DNA of 64,000 nt, from assembly GCA_964438975.1 (NCBI GenBank), contig CAYTMU010000002.1, forward strand, positions 152,669-216,668, written 5' to 3'. The notes under the pieces were generated by a model. The model was not told the DNA's origin and searched no databases. It saw nothing but the letters and a program-made list of their open reading frames with translations. The DNA is from Chryseosolibacter sp964438975 (GTDB taxonomy: Bacteria > Bacteroidota > Bacteroidia > Cytophagales > Cyclobacteriaceae). The position numbers and the translations under genes are program-made. Positions 25,430 to 33,331 of this stretch are shown here, piece by piece; the stretch's first letter is position 1, and each line of letters begins with the position of its first letter.

Positions 25430-26449
25430 ATGCAAAGATCGTCTAATAAGACTTACACAACAATTGAAAGTTCGCGTATCGCACAGTCGATCGGTACGGC
25501 TCTGGACCGCTTCATCAAGAATAATCAGGACCAGTTTCCGTATGCCAGCGGTGAGCTCTCCCAGTTGCTGCGCGACATTGCGCTCGCATCAAAAGTCGTA
25601 AACAGGGAGGTCAACAAGGCGGGACTGATCGATATTATGGGCGCTGCTGGCTCAGCGAACCTGACAGGAGATCAGCAACAGAAACTTGATGTGCTCGCGA
25701 ATATCCGGTTTATAAGGGCGCTCGCGAGGGGAGGAGAAGTGTGTGCGCTGGTCTCCGAAGAATCGGAGTCCTGCGTCGATCTTAACAACCTCGGGAAGTA
25801 TATCATTGCCATCGACCCGCTCGATGGAAGTTCAAACATCGACGTGAACGTTTCCATCGGGACGATCTTTTCGATTTACCGGCGGAAGTCACCGCCTGGC
25901 ACTCCTGTAAACCTTGAGGATATCTTACAAAAGGGACAGGACCAGGTGGCTGCCGGCTATGTGCTATACGGTTCGTCGACCATGCTGGTATTTACCACGG
26001 GCCATGGCGTCAACGGTTTCACACATGAGGCAAGCCTGGGAGAATACTTCCTGTCACATCCCGATATGCATATTCCTGAGGATGGCTCAGTCTATTCCGT
26101 AAATGAAGGTCTGTCCAACTCCTTTGATGCTGGCATGAAGCGATATCTGCAATATTGCAAGGACTCAAACTACACCGCGCGGTATATCGGCTCCCTGGTG
26201 GCGGATTTCCATCGCAATTTGTTGAAAGGAGGTATATACATATACCCCGCGACATCACAGAATCCTAACGGGAAATTGCGTCTGATCTATGAATGCAACG
26301 CATTGGCATTGCTGGCCGAGCAGGCTGGCGGTATGGCTACTGATGGACAACGCCGGATTCTTGAGATCGCGCCCGACAACCTGCACCAGCGAACACCGTT
26401 CTTTGTAGGGTCCAGGAGGATGGTGGAGAGGGTGAGTGGTGAGTGGTGA
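25430..26449 (+). CDS. fbp: Fructose-1,6-bisphosphatase class 1
   Basis: The 339-residue protein matches class 1 FBPase: LRDIALASKVVNREVNKAGL in the N-terminal half, EEDESESC-like metal ligand SEESESC, and the signature IAIDPLDGSSNIDVNVSIGT near residues 125-144. NPNGKLRLIYECNALALLAEQAGG follows near the C terminus. It hydrolyses fructose 1,6-bisphosphate to fructose 6-phosphate in gluconeogenesis. The last codons (RVSGEW-stop) lie inside a 7-base inverted repeat shared with the convergent DUF5606 gene. Confidence 0.96.
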   Translation: MQRSSNKTYTTIESSRIAQSIGTALDRFIKNNQDQFPYASGELSQLLRDIALASKVVNREVNKAGLIDIMGAAGSANLTGDQQQKLDVLANIRFIRALARGGEVCALVSEESESCVDLNNLGKYIIAIDPLDGSSNIDVNVSIGTIFSIYRRKSPPGTPVNLEDILQKGQDQVAAGYVLYGSSTMLVFTTGHGVNGFTHEASLGEYFLSHPDMHIPEDGSVYSVNEGLSNSFDAGMKRYLQYCKDSNYTARYIGSLVADFHRNLLKGGIYIYPATSQNPNGKLRLIYECNALALLAEQAGGMATDGQRRILEIAPDNLHQRTPFFVGSRRMVERVSGEW

Positions 26450-26473
26450 GTACTCACTACTCACTACTCACTT
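26432..26473. repeat. Inverted array of 7-base repeats holding both convergent stop codons
   Basis: Three tandem copies of GTGAGTR (26432-26452) are followed at once by three copies of CTCACTW (26453-26473). The arms are complementary if G-T wobbles are allowed, so each transcript could form a long stem of about 20 pairs. The fbp stop (TGA, 26447-26449) lies in one arm and the DUF5606 stop (complement of 26457-26459) in the other. It may act as a bidirectional terminator, although no T tract follows. Confidence 0.75.
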
Positions 26474-26864
26474 CGAGAGCTTCCGGCGCATATTTCCGTA
26501 TCATGCCATACCATTTTACGAGCTTCTTGATATCGGAAGTGTAGACGCGATTTTCGTCGTACTCGGGGAGTACGGCTTTCATGAAGGACTTTAACTCGGC
26601 GCCCTCGGAGTTACCGTCTACGCCGGGGTCATCGCCAAAATCCGCCTGGATCTTCTTGAGAACGTCCTCCAGTGGTATGTTGCCTTCCTTGGTGGTTGTG
26701 TAGATAGAGATTTCGTTGAGCAACGACAATCGATGATTGCTGGTCGCAACCATTTTCGTTTTGGCATCGTCGAGTGACTCAAGGATGACCCCGGATTTTG
26801 TAGGAGCCAGAACTTTGAACAACCCTCCTTTTCCTGATACAGTGGCGATGTCAGCTATTGTCAT
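26457..26864 (-). CDS. DUF5606 family protein
   Basis: The 135-residue protein starts at MTIADIATVSGKGGLFKVL; a longer in-frame start ten codons upstream would overlap engB. A KOW-like small beta domain is followed by EISIYTTTKEGNIPLEDVLKKIQADFG and SFMKAVLPEYDENRVYTSDIKKLVKWYGMI. This resembles DUF5606, found almost only in Bacteroidota, with no known function. Its C-terminal residues (EVSSE) are encoded in the inverted 7-base repeat shared with fbp. It follows engB by 22 bases and is probably co-transcribed with it. Confidence 0.85.
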   Translation of the reverse strand: MTIADIATVSGKGGLFKVLAPTKSGVILESLDDAKTKMVATSNHRLSLLNEISIYTTTKEGNIPLEDVLKKIQADFGDDPGVDGNSEGAELKSFMKAVLPEYDENRVYTSDIKKLVKWYGMIRKYAPEALEVSSE

Positions 26865-26886
26865 AGTATATGGTTCGCGGGTAAAA

Positions 26887-27486
26887 CTAAGCAATTTGCG
26901 TCAATGCGTCCTCGATAAATGACAGAAGATCGTCACGCCCGGTCTTTTCCGTCGCAGACGTGATGAACAGTGGCGGAAGCTCGGACCATGTCTTAAGCAA
27001 CGTCGAGCGATAGACTGCCAGGTTTTTGTTGAGTTGGTTCTTTGTGAGCTTGTCAGCCTTTGTGAATACCAGCGCGATCGGAATCTGCTTCTCGCCGCTC
27101 CACTGGATAAATGCGAGGTCGATCTTCTGCGGTTCCAGGCGTGCGTCTACCAGGATGAAGAGACAATGAAGGCTTTCGCGTCGCAGAACATAGTTTTCGA
27201 TTATGGTACCGAAGCCTGCCCGTTTTTCTTTGCTAACCCGTGCATAGCCATAACCTGGAAGGTCGACCATGTACCATTCCCCGTTGATTATGAAATGATT
27301 GATTGTTTGGGTCTTGCCAGGGGTGCCAGACGTCTTGGCCAGGTTCTTCCGACTCACCAGCATGTTAAGCAAGGATGACTTTCCTACGTTGGATCGCCCG
27401 ATGAAAGCAAATTCGGGCTTTCCCGGTGCCGGACATTTCAGCACGTCAGTCACACTTGAAACGAATTCTGCTTCTTTGATCTCCAT
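26887..27486 (-). CDS. engB: Ribosome biogenesis GTP-binding protein EngB (YsxC)
   Basis: The 199-residue protein has the G-motifs in order: GRSNVGKSSLLNML (G1) near residue 30, the threonine of SGTPGKTQTIN (G2), DLPGYGYARVSKEKR (G3), TKADKL (G4) near residue 145 and SATEKTG (G5). EngB is an essential small GTPase for assembly of the large ribosomal subunit. A TAATTTTG box on the minus strand (27520-27513) lies 26 bases before the ATG and may be its promoter. Confidence 0.95.
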   Translation of the reverse strand: MEIKEAEFVSSVTDVLKCPAPGKPEFAFIGRSNVGKSSLLNMLVSRKNLAKTSGTPGKTQTINHFIINGEWYMVDLPGYGYARVSKEKRAGFGTIIENYVLRRESLHCLFILVDARLEPQKIDLAFIQWSGEKQIPIALVFTKADKLTKNQLNKNLAVYRSTLLKTWSELPPLFITSATEKTGRDDLLSFIEDALTQIA

Positions 27487-27638
27487 AAGAATACGAACCT
27501 GATATTCGGGTCCAAAATTACAATATGTAAGGTTAGGGGTCTACCTGATTTTTTTAATTGTAGGCAAATCGCCCAATTTTCATATATTAGCATCTGGTAT
27601 ATAGTAAAAATTGCCCCATTACTAATTTTTTTCCAGAG

Positions 27639-29711
27639 ATGTCCAGTATCCGCTGTGTACTGATTTTTTTGACCAGTCTCTTGTTTACAACCGCCGTCAT
27701 TGCTCAGCAAGACCCCAAGCAAACTGCGCGAGACTATGTGCAGGTGGCGGAAGAGATGATGGCGGGCTCACAAGCGTTGGACGATGTTCGCGGACTGATG
27801 GTCCTGGCGGCGGACCTCGATACAACCTTTATCAAGGCGAACTACGATGCTGGTTACCTGCACCTGCTGACCATCGGGAAGGAGTTGGCCGTAAAGTATT
27901 TCCTGCGTGTCTATCGACAGAATCCAGACTACCGGTTCGACCTCGAGTACTGGATCGGCAAAAGCTATCAGTACGGACTGGACTTCGACAACGCGATGAA
28001 GTTCTATAACAGCTACAAGAGCAAGCTCCTTGCGAAATCAAATTATCAGGGTGCTGATAAGATCCCAATGGAGGTCGTCGATAAAAGTATTGTCGAGTGT
28101 ATAAACGGAAAGGAGTTCGTCGCTAACCCGGGCAATTTCTCCATTGTCAATATCGGTCGGGAGATTAACTCGGAATTCGAAGACTACGCTCCGGTACTCA
28201 ACGAGGAGGAGGATGAGATCATTTTCACCACTCGCCGCCGCGATGGCAACCTGAACCAGAACGTTGCGGACGACAATAAGCCCTACGAAGATATCTTTAT
28301 TTCGCGCAAGGCAGGCAATGTGTGGAGTTACGCCACTAACATCGGTGACAAGGTGAATACTTCATACCATGATTCTAACCTTGCACTCTCTGCAGACGGA
28401 AAGACACTCTATATTCTAAAAGACGAGGGAGGCGGAGATATTTACTATTGCACGCAAATGTCGGATGGCAGCTGGGGTGCGCCAGTACCTCTGCCGGGGA
28501 TCATCAATTCTTCGTTCGAAGAGAAATCCATTACGATTTCAAAAGACGGCAAGACCCTGTATTTCTCTAGCAACCGTCCCGGTGGATTAGGAGGAACGGA
28601 TCTGTATCGCGCGACAAAAGATGCCAAAGGACAGTGGGGGAATGTCAAGAACCTGGGGCCGAAGATCAACACACCCTTTGACGAAGAAGGGCCATTCATT
28701 GACTACGATATGGTGACACTGTATTTCAGTAGCAAGGGGCACAAGAACATGGGGAGTTATGATATCTTCCGCTCAGTGTATGATCCTGTGAAGAATGATT
28801 GGAGTGAGCCGGAGAACCTCGGTTATCCGATCAACACCCCCGACGACGATATCTTCTACATCACTTCCGCCGATGGAAAACGGGCCTACTACTCTTCCGT
28901 GCGTGAAGATGGCCTCGGTTATACTGACATCTACGTCATCACGACGCCAGAAGGACTGGAAGAACCTGAACCGACGCCGGTGATCGTCGAAGAGACGCCC
29001 GAGCCAACAGAACCCAAGGAACCCCAGGAAGCGACGGTAGCTGAAACAAGACCTGAGCAACCTAAGCAGAAAGAACCGGTAAAACCATTGCGCTACATTG
29101 TGCGCACCGTGGATGCTGAGACCAAGGCGCCTGTCGCCGTGAAAGTGAGCCTGAAAGGATTGAACGACAACGTCATTGTCGGTTCAACAGCGCTGGAAAA
29201 TGGGGTTTACGAATTCCGCGTCACCAGCGCGACCCCGAAAGACTATCGCTTGTCCGTAGAGAAGGAGGGGTATGCTTTCATCAATCAGAATGTCCACATC
29301 CGCGGTGCGGGGACAAGCGAGGAGAGCATGAATCGAACGGTGGAGCTTCGCCGTCTTAATGTCGGAACCCGTTCCGTATTGAGGAACATCTATTTCGACT
29401 ACGATCGGGCAACCTTCAGGACGGAATCGTATAACGAACTGAATAAACTGGAGACGATGCTACGGCAGAATCCGAGTATCTTCGTAGAGATATCCGGACA
29501 CACCGACAACTTTGGTCATTGGCAATACAACAGGACGTTGTCTCAGAAACGCGCTGAAGCTGTCAAAGACTTTCTCACCAAGAAGGGCATTGACCCCAGA
29601 AGGATAAAGGCCGTCGGCTACGGAGAGAGCCGTCCGTTAGCCTCTAACGACGATGAGAAGGATGGCCGCGAGCTCAATCGCAGGGTTGAGTTCCGGGTAC
29701 TCCAAAAGTAA
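27639..29711 (+). CDS. OmpA-family protein of PorE-like architecture
   Basis: The 690-residue protein has a signal peptide (residues 1-24, no lipobox), then a TPR-like helical segment (about 30-150) and a beta-propeller of WD40/PD40 repeats (about 170-440, with SADGKTLYI, SKDGKTLYFSSNRPGG and SADGKRAYYSS). A Pro/Glu-rich linker, a carboxypeptidase regulatory-like domain (about 485-570) and a C-terminal OmpA domain (about 590-690; EISGHTDNFG and LNRRVEF bind peptidoglycan) complete it. This domain order is that of PorE of the type IX secretion system, but Bacteroidota carry many paralogues. Role at the outer membrane-peptidoglycan interface is likely; PorE identity is not proven. Confidence 0.85.
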   Translation: MSSIRCVLIFLTSLLFTTAVIAQQDPKQTARDYVQVAEEMMAGSQALDDVRGLMVLAADLDTTFIKANYDAGYLHLLTIGKELAVKYFLRVYRQNPDYRFDLEYWIGKSYQYGLDFDNAMKFYNSYKSKLLAKSNYQGADKIPMEVVDKSIVECINGKEFVANPGNFSIVNIGREINSEFEDYAPVLNEEEDEIIFTTRRRDGNLNQNVADDNKPYEDIFISRKAGNVWSYATNIGDKVNTSYHDSNLALSADGKTLYILKDEGGGDIYYCTQMSDGSWGAPVPLPGIINSSFEEKSITISKDGKTLYFSSNRPGGLGGTDLYRATKDAKGQWGNVKNLGPKINTPFDEEGPFIDYDMVTLYFSSKGHKNMGSYDIFRSVYDPVKNDWSEPENLGYPINTPDDDIFYITSADGKRAYYSSVREDGLGYTDIYVITTPEGLEEPEPTPVIVEETPEPTEPKEPQEATVAETRPEQPKQKEPVKPLRYIVRTVDAETKAPVAVKVSLKGLNDNVIVGSTALENGVYEFRVTSATPKDYRLSVEKEGYAFINQNVHIRGAGTSEESMNRTVELRRLNVGTRSVLRNIYFDYDRATFRTESYNELNKLETMLRQNPSIFVEISGHTDNFGHWQYNRTLSQKRAEAVKDFLTKKGIDPRRIKAVGYGESRPLASNDDEKDGRELNRRVEFRVLQK

Positions 29712-29763
29712 TTTCATTCCTATTTCTAAACGTCCTACTTTCGGACCTGTTATACGGGATCCT

Positions 29764-30486
29764 ATGGCTGTTTTACCCTACAAGGAGGAGAATGCTGGCA
29801 AGAAGGAGCAGATCGCAAAGATGTTCAACAACATCTCCTATCGCTACGACTTCCTCAACCATCTTCTCAGCCTTGGTATTGACCGGATCTGGCGCAAGAC
29901 CGCAATCCGCCTTCTCAGAGAGAGGCGGCCGCAGCATATGCTCGACGTTGCCACCGGCACTGGCGACTTTGCGATCCAGGCGATGACGCTGAATCCACAG
30001 CGGATCACCGGGGTCGATATTTCGGAAGGAATGCTGAAAGTGGGACGGGAGAAAATCGAAAAGCTCAAGCTGAGCGATACCATAAAGCTTCAGCAGGGAG
30101 ATTCTGAGAACCTTCAGTTCCCGGACAATACATTTGATGCCGCAACCGTTGGATTTGGAGTGCGGAATTTTGAAGATCTCGAGAAAGGATTGGCTGAAAT
30201 ACTGCGCGTACTGAAGCCTGGGGCAATGCTGGTAGTGCTGGAATTCTCACGACCGCGAAGATTTCCTATGCGGGAGCTATATAATTTCTACTTTAGAAAC
30301 ATATTACCGGCTTTAGGTCGTTTGATCTCGAAAGACAGTTCTGCTTACACCTACCTTCCCGAATCGGTGGAGGCATTTCCTGACGGTACGGATTTTGAAA
30401 ATATACTGAAGAAAGTCGGATTTAAAGAGACTGCATGCAAACCGCTAACTTTTGGAATAAGCTCTATCTACACGGCCCAAAAATAA
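29764..30486 (+). CDS. ubiE: Demethylmenaquinone methyltransferase (UbiE/MenG)
   Basis: The 240-residue protein (start at MAVLPYKEE) carries the UbiE/COQ5 motifs: FNNISYRYDFLNHLLSLGIDR near the N terminus, DVATGTGDFA for SAM binding, GVDISEGML, AATVGFGVRNFEDLEKGL, and LEFSRPRR with YLPESVEAFPDG near the end. It methylates demethylmenaquinone to menaquinone, the respiratory quinone of most Bacteroidota, at the inner membrane. A longer frame from 29653 would overlap the OmpA gene and is not family-like. Its 3' end overlaps porT by 52 bases. Confidence 0.93.
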   Translation: MAVLPYKEENAGKKEQIAKMFNNISYRYDFLNHLLSLGIDRIWRKTAIRLLRERRPQHMLDVATGTGDFAIQAMTLNPQRITGVDISEGMLKVGREKIEKLKLSDTIKLQQGDSENLQFPDNTFDAATVGFGVRNFEDLEKGLAEILRVLKPGAMLVVLEFSRPRRFPMRELYNFYFRNILPALGRLISKDSSAYTYLPESVEAFPDGTDFENILKKVGFKETACKPLTFGISSIYTAQK

Positions 30487-31187
30487 TTGCGCTCGCCCTT
30501 GTACTCTTGTTCTCTGGCACAAGTGAGGACTCTTTTGCTCAGTATCGGAAGCGGTGGGTGAATCAAAACAACCCGAATTACGACGCCCGTAAGATCAGCT
30601 ATGGGTTCCTGATCGGGCTACACTCTACGGCTTATCAGATTGAATACGCCGATAAGTTCGTTACCCCGGCGTTGGACACTGTCTATGCGATTGAGCCCGG
30701 ATGGTCAGCGGGATTTTCCCTCGGGTTCATTGTCAATTATCGCCTTACAGATCTCGTCGACATCAGGATAACACCTAAGGTCGCGTTTTACGAGCATACC
30801 CTGCGTTACCGTTACACCGGTGAGCAACCCACAGAAGAAAAGCTTATCGAGACCACAATGGTAGAGCTTCCCTTACTCCTCAAATACAAATCCGAGCGAA
30901 GGGGTAATGTCCGAATGTATATGGTTGGGGGTGTCAAACCTGGTCTGGAGGCATCGGGAAAAAAGAAGGTTGAGAACCGGTCGAACAATCTGGGGATCAC
31001 TGACCTGAATCTCAGTCTCGAAGCCGGATTTGGTTTTGATCTGTACTACCCGCTCTTCAAGTTCTCCCCCGAACTCAGGTTCTCGCGCGGCATTGTCGAC
31101 ATTCTTGAAAATACAACAAATGTGTATGGCCAGCCCCTCAGGCGGGTTAATACCAACACGATCACCTTATATCTCCTGTTCCAGTAA
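30435..31187 (+). CDS. porT: PorT-like outer-membrane beta-barrel protein (type IX secretion)
   Basis: The 250-residue protein has a signal peptide after a 15-residue N region (hydrophobic core IIALALVLLFSG, cleavage near SFAQ), a basic patch (YRKRW), then alternating strands consistent with an eight-stranded barrel ending in TITLYLLFQ. It matches PorT/SprT, required for type IX secretion and gliding. Adjacency of ubiE and porT recurs in Bacteroidota. No in-frame start exists before the signal core other than this ATG, so the 52-base overlap with ubiE appears real and suggests translational coupling. Confidence 0.8.
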   Translation: MQTANFWNKLYLHGPKIIALALVLLFSGTSEDSFAQYRKRWVNQNNPNYDARKISYGFLIGLHSTAYQIEYADKFVTPALDTVYAIEPGWSAGFSLGFIVNYRLTDLVDIRITPKVAFYEHTLRYRYTGEQPTEEKLIETTMVELPLLLKYKSERRGNVRMYMVGGVKPGLEASGKKKVENRSNNLGITDLNLSLEAGFGFDLYYPLFKFSPELRFSRGIVDILENTTNVYGQPLRRVNTNTITLYLLFQ

Positions 31188-31945
31188 TGGCACATCGAAC
31201 TGTATTGATCACGGGGGCAACTTCTGGTATCGGGGAAGCCACTGCTCGGTTACTCGCCACGAGCGGGTACAAGCTCATTCTCTGTGGCCGTCGTCGCGAA
31301 AGACTGGAGTCGTTGCAGTCAGAGTTAGCCAGGGTAACGAAGGTCACGACGCTTTCCTTTGACGTTCGTGACCGGGATGCTGTGACGGAGGCGATTCATT
31401 CGCTGACAGACGAATGGAAACAGGTTGATGTGCTCATCAATAACGCGGGGAATGCCCATGGCCTGGATCCGGTGCACGCTGCAAATGTCGACGACTGGGA
31501 CGCGATGATCGATATCAATGTGAAGGGTTTGCTCTATGTGTCGCGCGAGATCATGCCCGGCATGACTGAGCGAAAGTCCGGACATATTATCAATATCGGC
31601 TCCATTGCGGGCAAAGAGGTGTACCCCAACGGGAGCGTTTACTGTGCCAGCAAGGCGGCTGTCGATTCGATCACACAGGGCATGCGGATCGACCTCAATC
31701 CGTTCGGTATCAAGGTTACGGGTATCCATCCCGGTATGGTGGAGACTGAGTTCTCCCTGGTTCGTTTCAAGGGCGACGCGAGAAAAGCTTCTACTGTCTA
31801 CACGGGAGTGACGCCACTGGCAGCTGCTGATATCGCAGACATTATCCATTACGTGCTATCCGTGCCAGACCACGTTGTGATTGCCGACCTGGTCGTATTT
31901 CCGAAGGCACAGGCCAGCGCAACGACGGTGCGCCGGGAAGATTAG
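31187..31945 (+). CDS. Short-chain dehydrogenase/reductase (YdfG-like)
   Basis: The 252-residue protein is a classical SDR. TGATSGIGEATARLLA (NADP-binding TGxxxGIG) is near residue 8, LCGRRRERL suggests NADP preference, NNAGNAHG is near 88, IINIGSIAG supplies the catalytic Ser, and YCASKAAVD supplies Tyr-x3-Lys near residue 152. It resembles YdfG-type 3-hydroxy acid dehydrogenases that act on serine and malonic semialdehyde, which is only a suggestion. Its start shares a base with the porT stop. Confidence 0.88.
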   Translation: MAHRTVLITGATSGIGEATARLLATSGYKLILCGRRRERLESLQSELARVTKVTTLSFDVRDRDAVTEAIHSLTDEWKQVDVLINNAGNAHGLDPVHAANVDDWDAMIDINVKGLLYVSREIMPGMTERKSGHIINIGSIAGKEVYPNGSVYCASKAAVDSITQGMRIDLNPFGIKVTGIHPGMVETEFSLVRFKGDARKASTVYTGVTPLAAADIADIIHYVLSVPDHVVIADLVVFPKAQASATTVRRED

Positions 31946-31948
31946 ATG

Positions 31949-32362
31949 TTACCGTTTGAATCCTAAAGCGCTGCCGCCGCATCCACTGTCTTCGTCGAAT
32001 GTATACTGAATGTAGTAGATGCCAGTCGCGTTACAGGGATAGGCAATGGCATTGATGTACCGGTCTTCAACCTTATTGGAAGCCACGACATTCCGTTGCG
32101 CATCGTAAAGTGTGACGACGATCCCGTCCGGGTTCTGATCCGGCGCGCAAACATTGATCATGTACTGAGTGCCTTTCGTGAAGACGTATGAGTATTCAAC
32201 GTACGACTTGCCTGCTGTCTCGACTTTATAGCTTTTGAGAAAATTAAATCCTGATGCCAGTTTTGGGATACATTGAGTGCTGAGCGTCTCCGCGTTGCAC
32301 TGCGCGTACGCCGCGGATCCGGTAAAGGAAATCCAAATAACAAAGGCGAATAACTGTTTCAT
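31949..32362 (-). CDS. Small secreted cysteine-containing protein of unknown function
   Basis: I do not recognise this 137-residue protein. A signal peptide (MKQLFAFVIWISFTGSAAYAQ) precedes a mature domain of about 116 residues with six cysteines, likely forming disulfides in the periplasm or outside. Beta-strand-like segments such as VETAGKSYVEYSYVFTKGT and GIVVTLYDAQRNVVAS suggest a beta-sandwich like those of periplasmic sensor or binding domains. It is the last gene of the probable operon that begins with the SiaA-like phosphatase and follows the lipoprotein gene by 20 bases. Confidence 0.7.
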   Translation of the reverse strand: MKQLFAFVIWISFTGSAAYAQCNAETLSTQCIPKLASGFNFLKSYKVETAGKSYVEYSYVFTKGTQYMINVCAPDQNPDGIVVTLYDAQRNVVASNKVEDRYINAIAYPCNATGIYYIQYTFDEDSGCGGSALGFKR

Positions 32363-32382
32363 AACGCTGTGGAGGATGGGTC

Positions 32383-33273
32383 TTAGCTAATAATTTTGTT
32401 CCGAATGTTCTGAGTGGTCGATCTGATGGTTTCGATATCCGCTTGAGTTATTTCTACTGTGCTGGAACTGTTGTCCTTGACCACCATGACGCCGTCGATG
32501 ACTTCGTACGTCGACGGTCTGTACGTTGTCGTGATGGTGACGCGGTCAAATGCGCTCTTCAACTCCTCCAGGTCAGTCTGAAGGGCCGCGAGGTTGTCGT
32601 CGGTGTAGAAGGACAGAAGGTGGAGGATGTTGTCCAATATGATCTTTTGAGTGCCTATCGTCTCCTGTAACTGCACGTTATCCGGATTGGTTCTGGCCAC
32701 CTCGCAGGTGATGTGGAGTGCTTCCAACCAGCCACCTGTGAGAAGAAGAACGCTCAGATGAGATCGTTTCTCGCTCTGCAGGTATTGATTGATAGAGTTG
32801 AAGTTCTGTGTGGTGATCAACAGGAGCGAGTCGAGATCGTTGCTGTTGGATACCAGCCGGCTGATGGTCTCCATTTCGAAAAACTGGCCAATGTTCAACT
32901 CATTTGCCAGGTTCCGGATAGTGGACATATACCGCACCCCGTCCTGGGTCTGTTCGTAAATATTGGTATATCCGAGATCTGTTCCATAGATACCCAGGTT
33001 GAGCGCTCGTTTGAAATTCGTGTTGTATCGCGAGCTGTTATCGGGTGAATTGAGAAATCCGGAGCTGTACTTCCGCCCGGATTCCTTGAGCATGACCGAG
33101 ATCTCAAGCGGACTTGGGATTCGATTAAGAATCTCATTCACCTCTCCGGACATCACCTCCGGTTCGAGGTTGGCATTCTCAAGGGCTTCTGCAAAGGCCT
33201 GGTCTTCCGATTTGTTACCAGTACCGCAAGCTGTGAACAGGAAAAGAAATAACCCGGCGACTAGAATCCTCAT
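32383..33273 (-). CDS. Predicted lipoprotein of unknown function
   Basis: The 296-residue protein starts with a lipoprotein signal (MRILVAGLFLFLFTAC, lipidated Cys at residue 16). The mature part is almost wholly helical (many Leu/Ser/Asn heptads, no cysteines except one near residue 190), with GYTNIYEQTQDGVRYMSTIRNLANELN and NNLAALQTDLEEL-like segments. I know no family for certain. It lies 58 bases after the ABCG transporter gene on the same strand, so it may be the outer-membrane or periplasmic partner of that transporter. Confidence 0.78.
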   Translation of the reverse strand: MRILVAGLFLFLFTACGTGNKSEDQAFAEALENANLEPEVMSGEVNEILNRIPSPLEISVMLKESGRKYSSGFLNSPDNSSRYNTNFKRALNLGIYGTDLGYTNIYEQTQDGVRYMSTIRNLANELNIGQFFEMETISRLVSNSNDLDSLLLITTQNFNSINQYLQSEKRSHLSVLLLTGGWLEALHITCEVARTNPDNVQLQETIGTQKIILDNILHLLSFYTDDNLAALQTDLEELKSAFDRVTITTTYRPSTYEVIDGVMVVKDNSSSTVEITQADIETIRSTTQNIRNKIIS

Positions 33274-33331
33274 ATGATAAAGTTAGGTAGATGTAAATTT
33301 AGAAATTCGGCATTCCGCGTCAAAATGTTAC

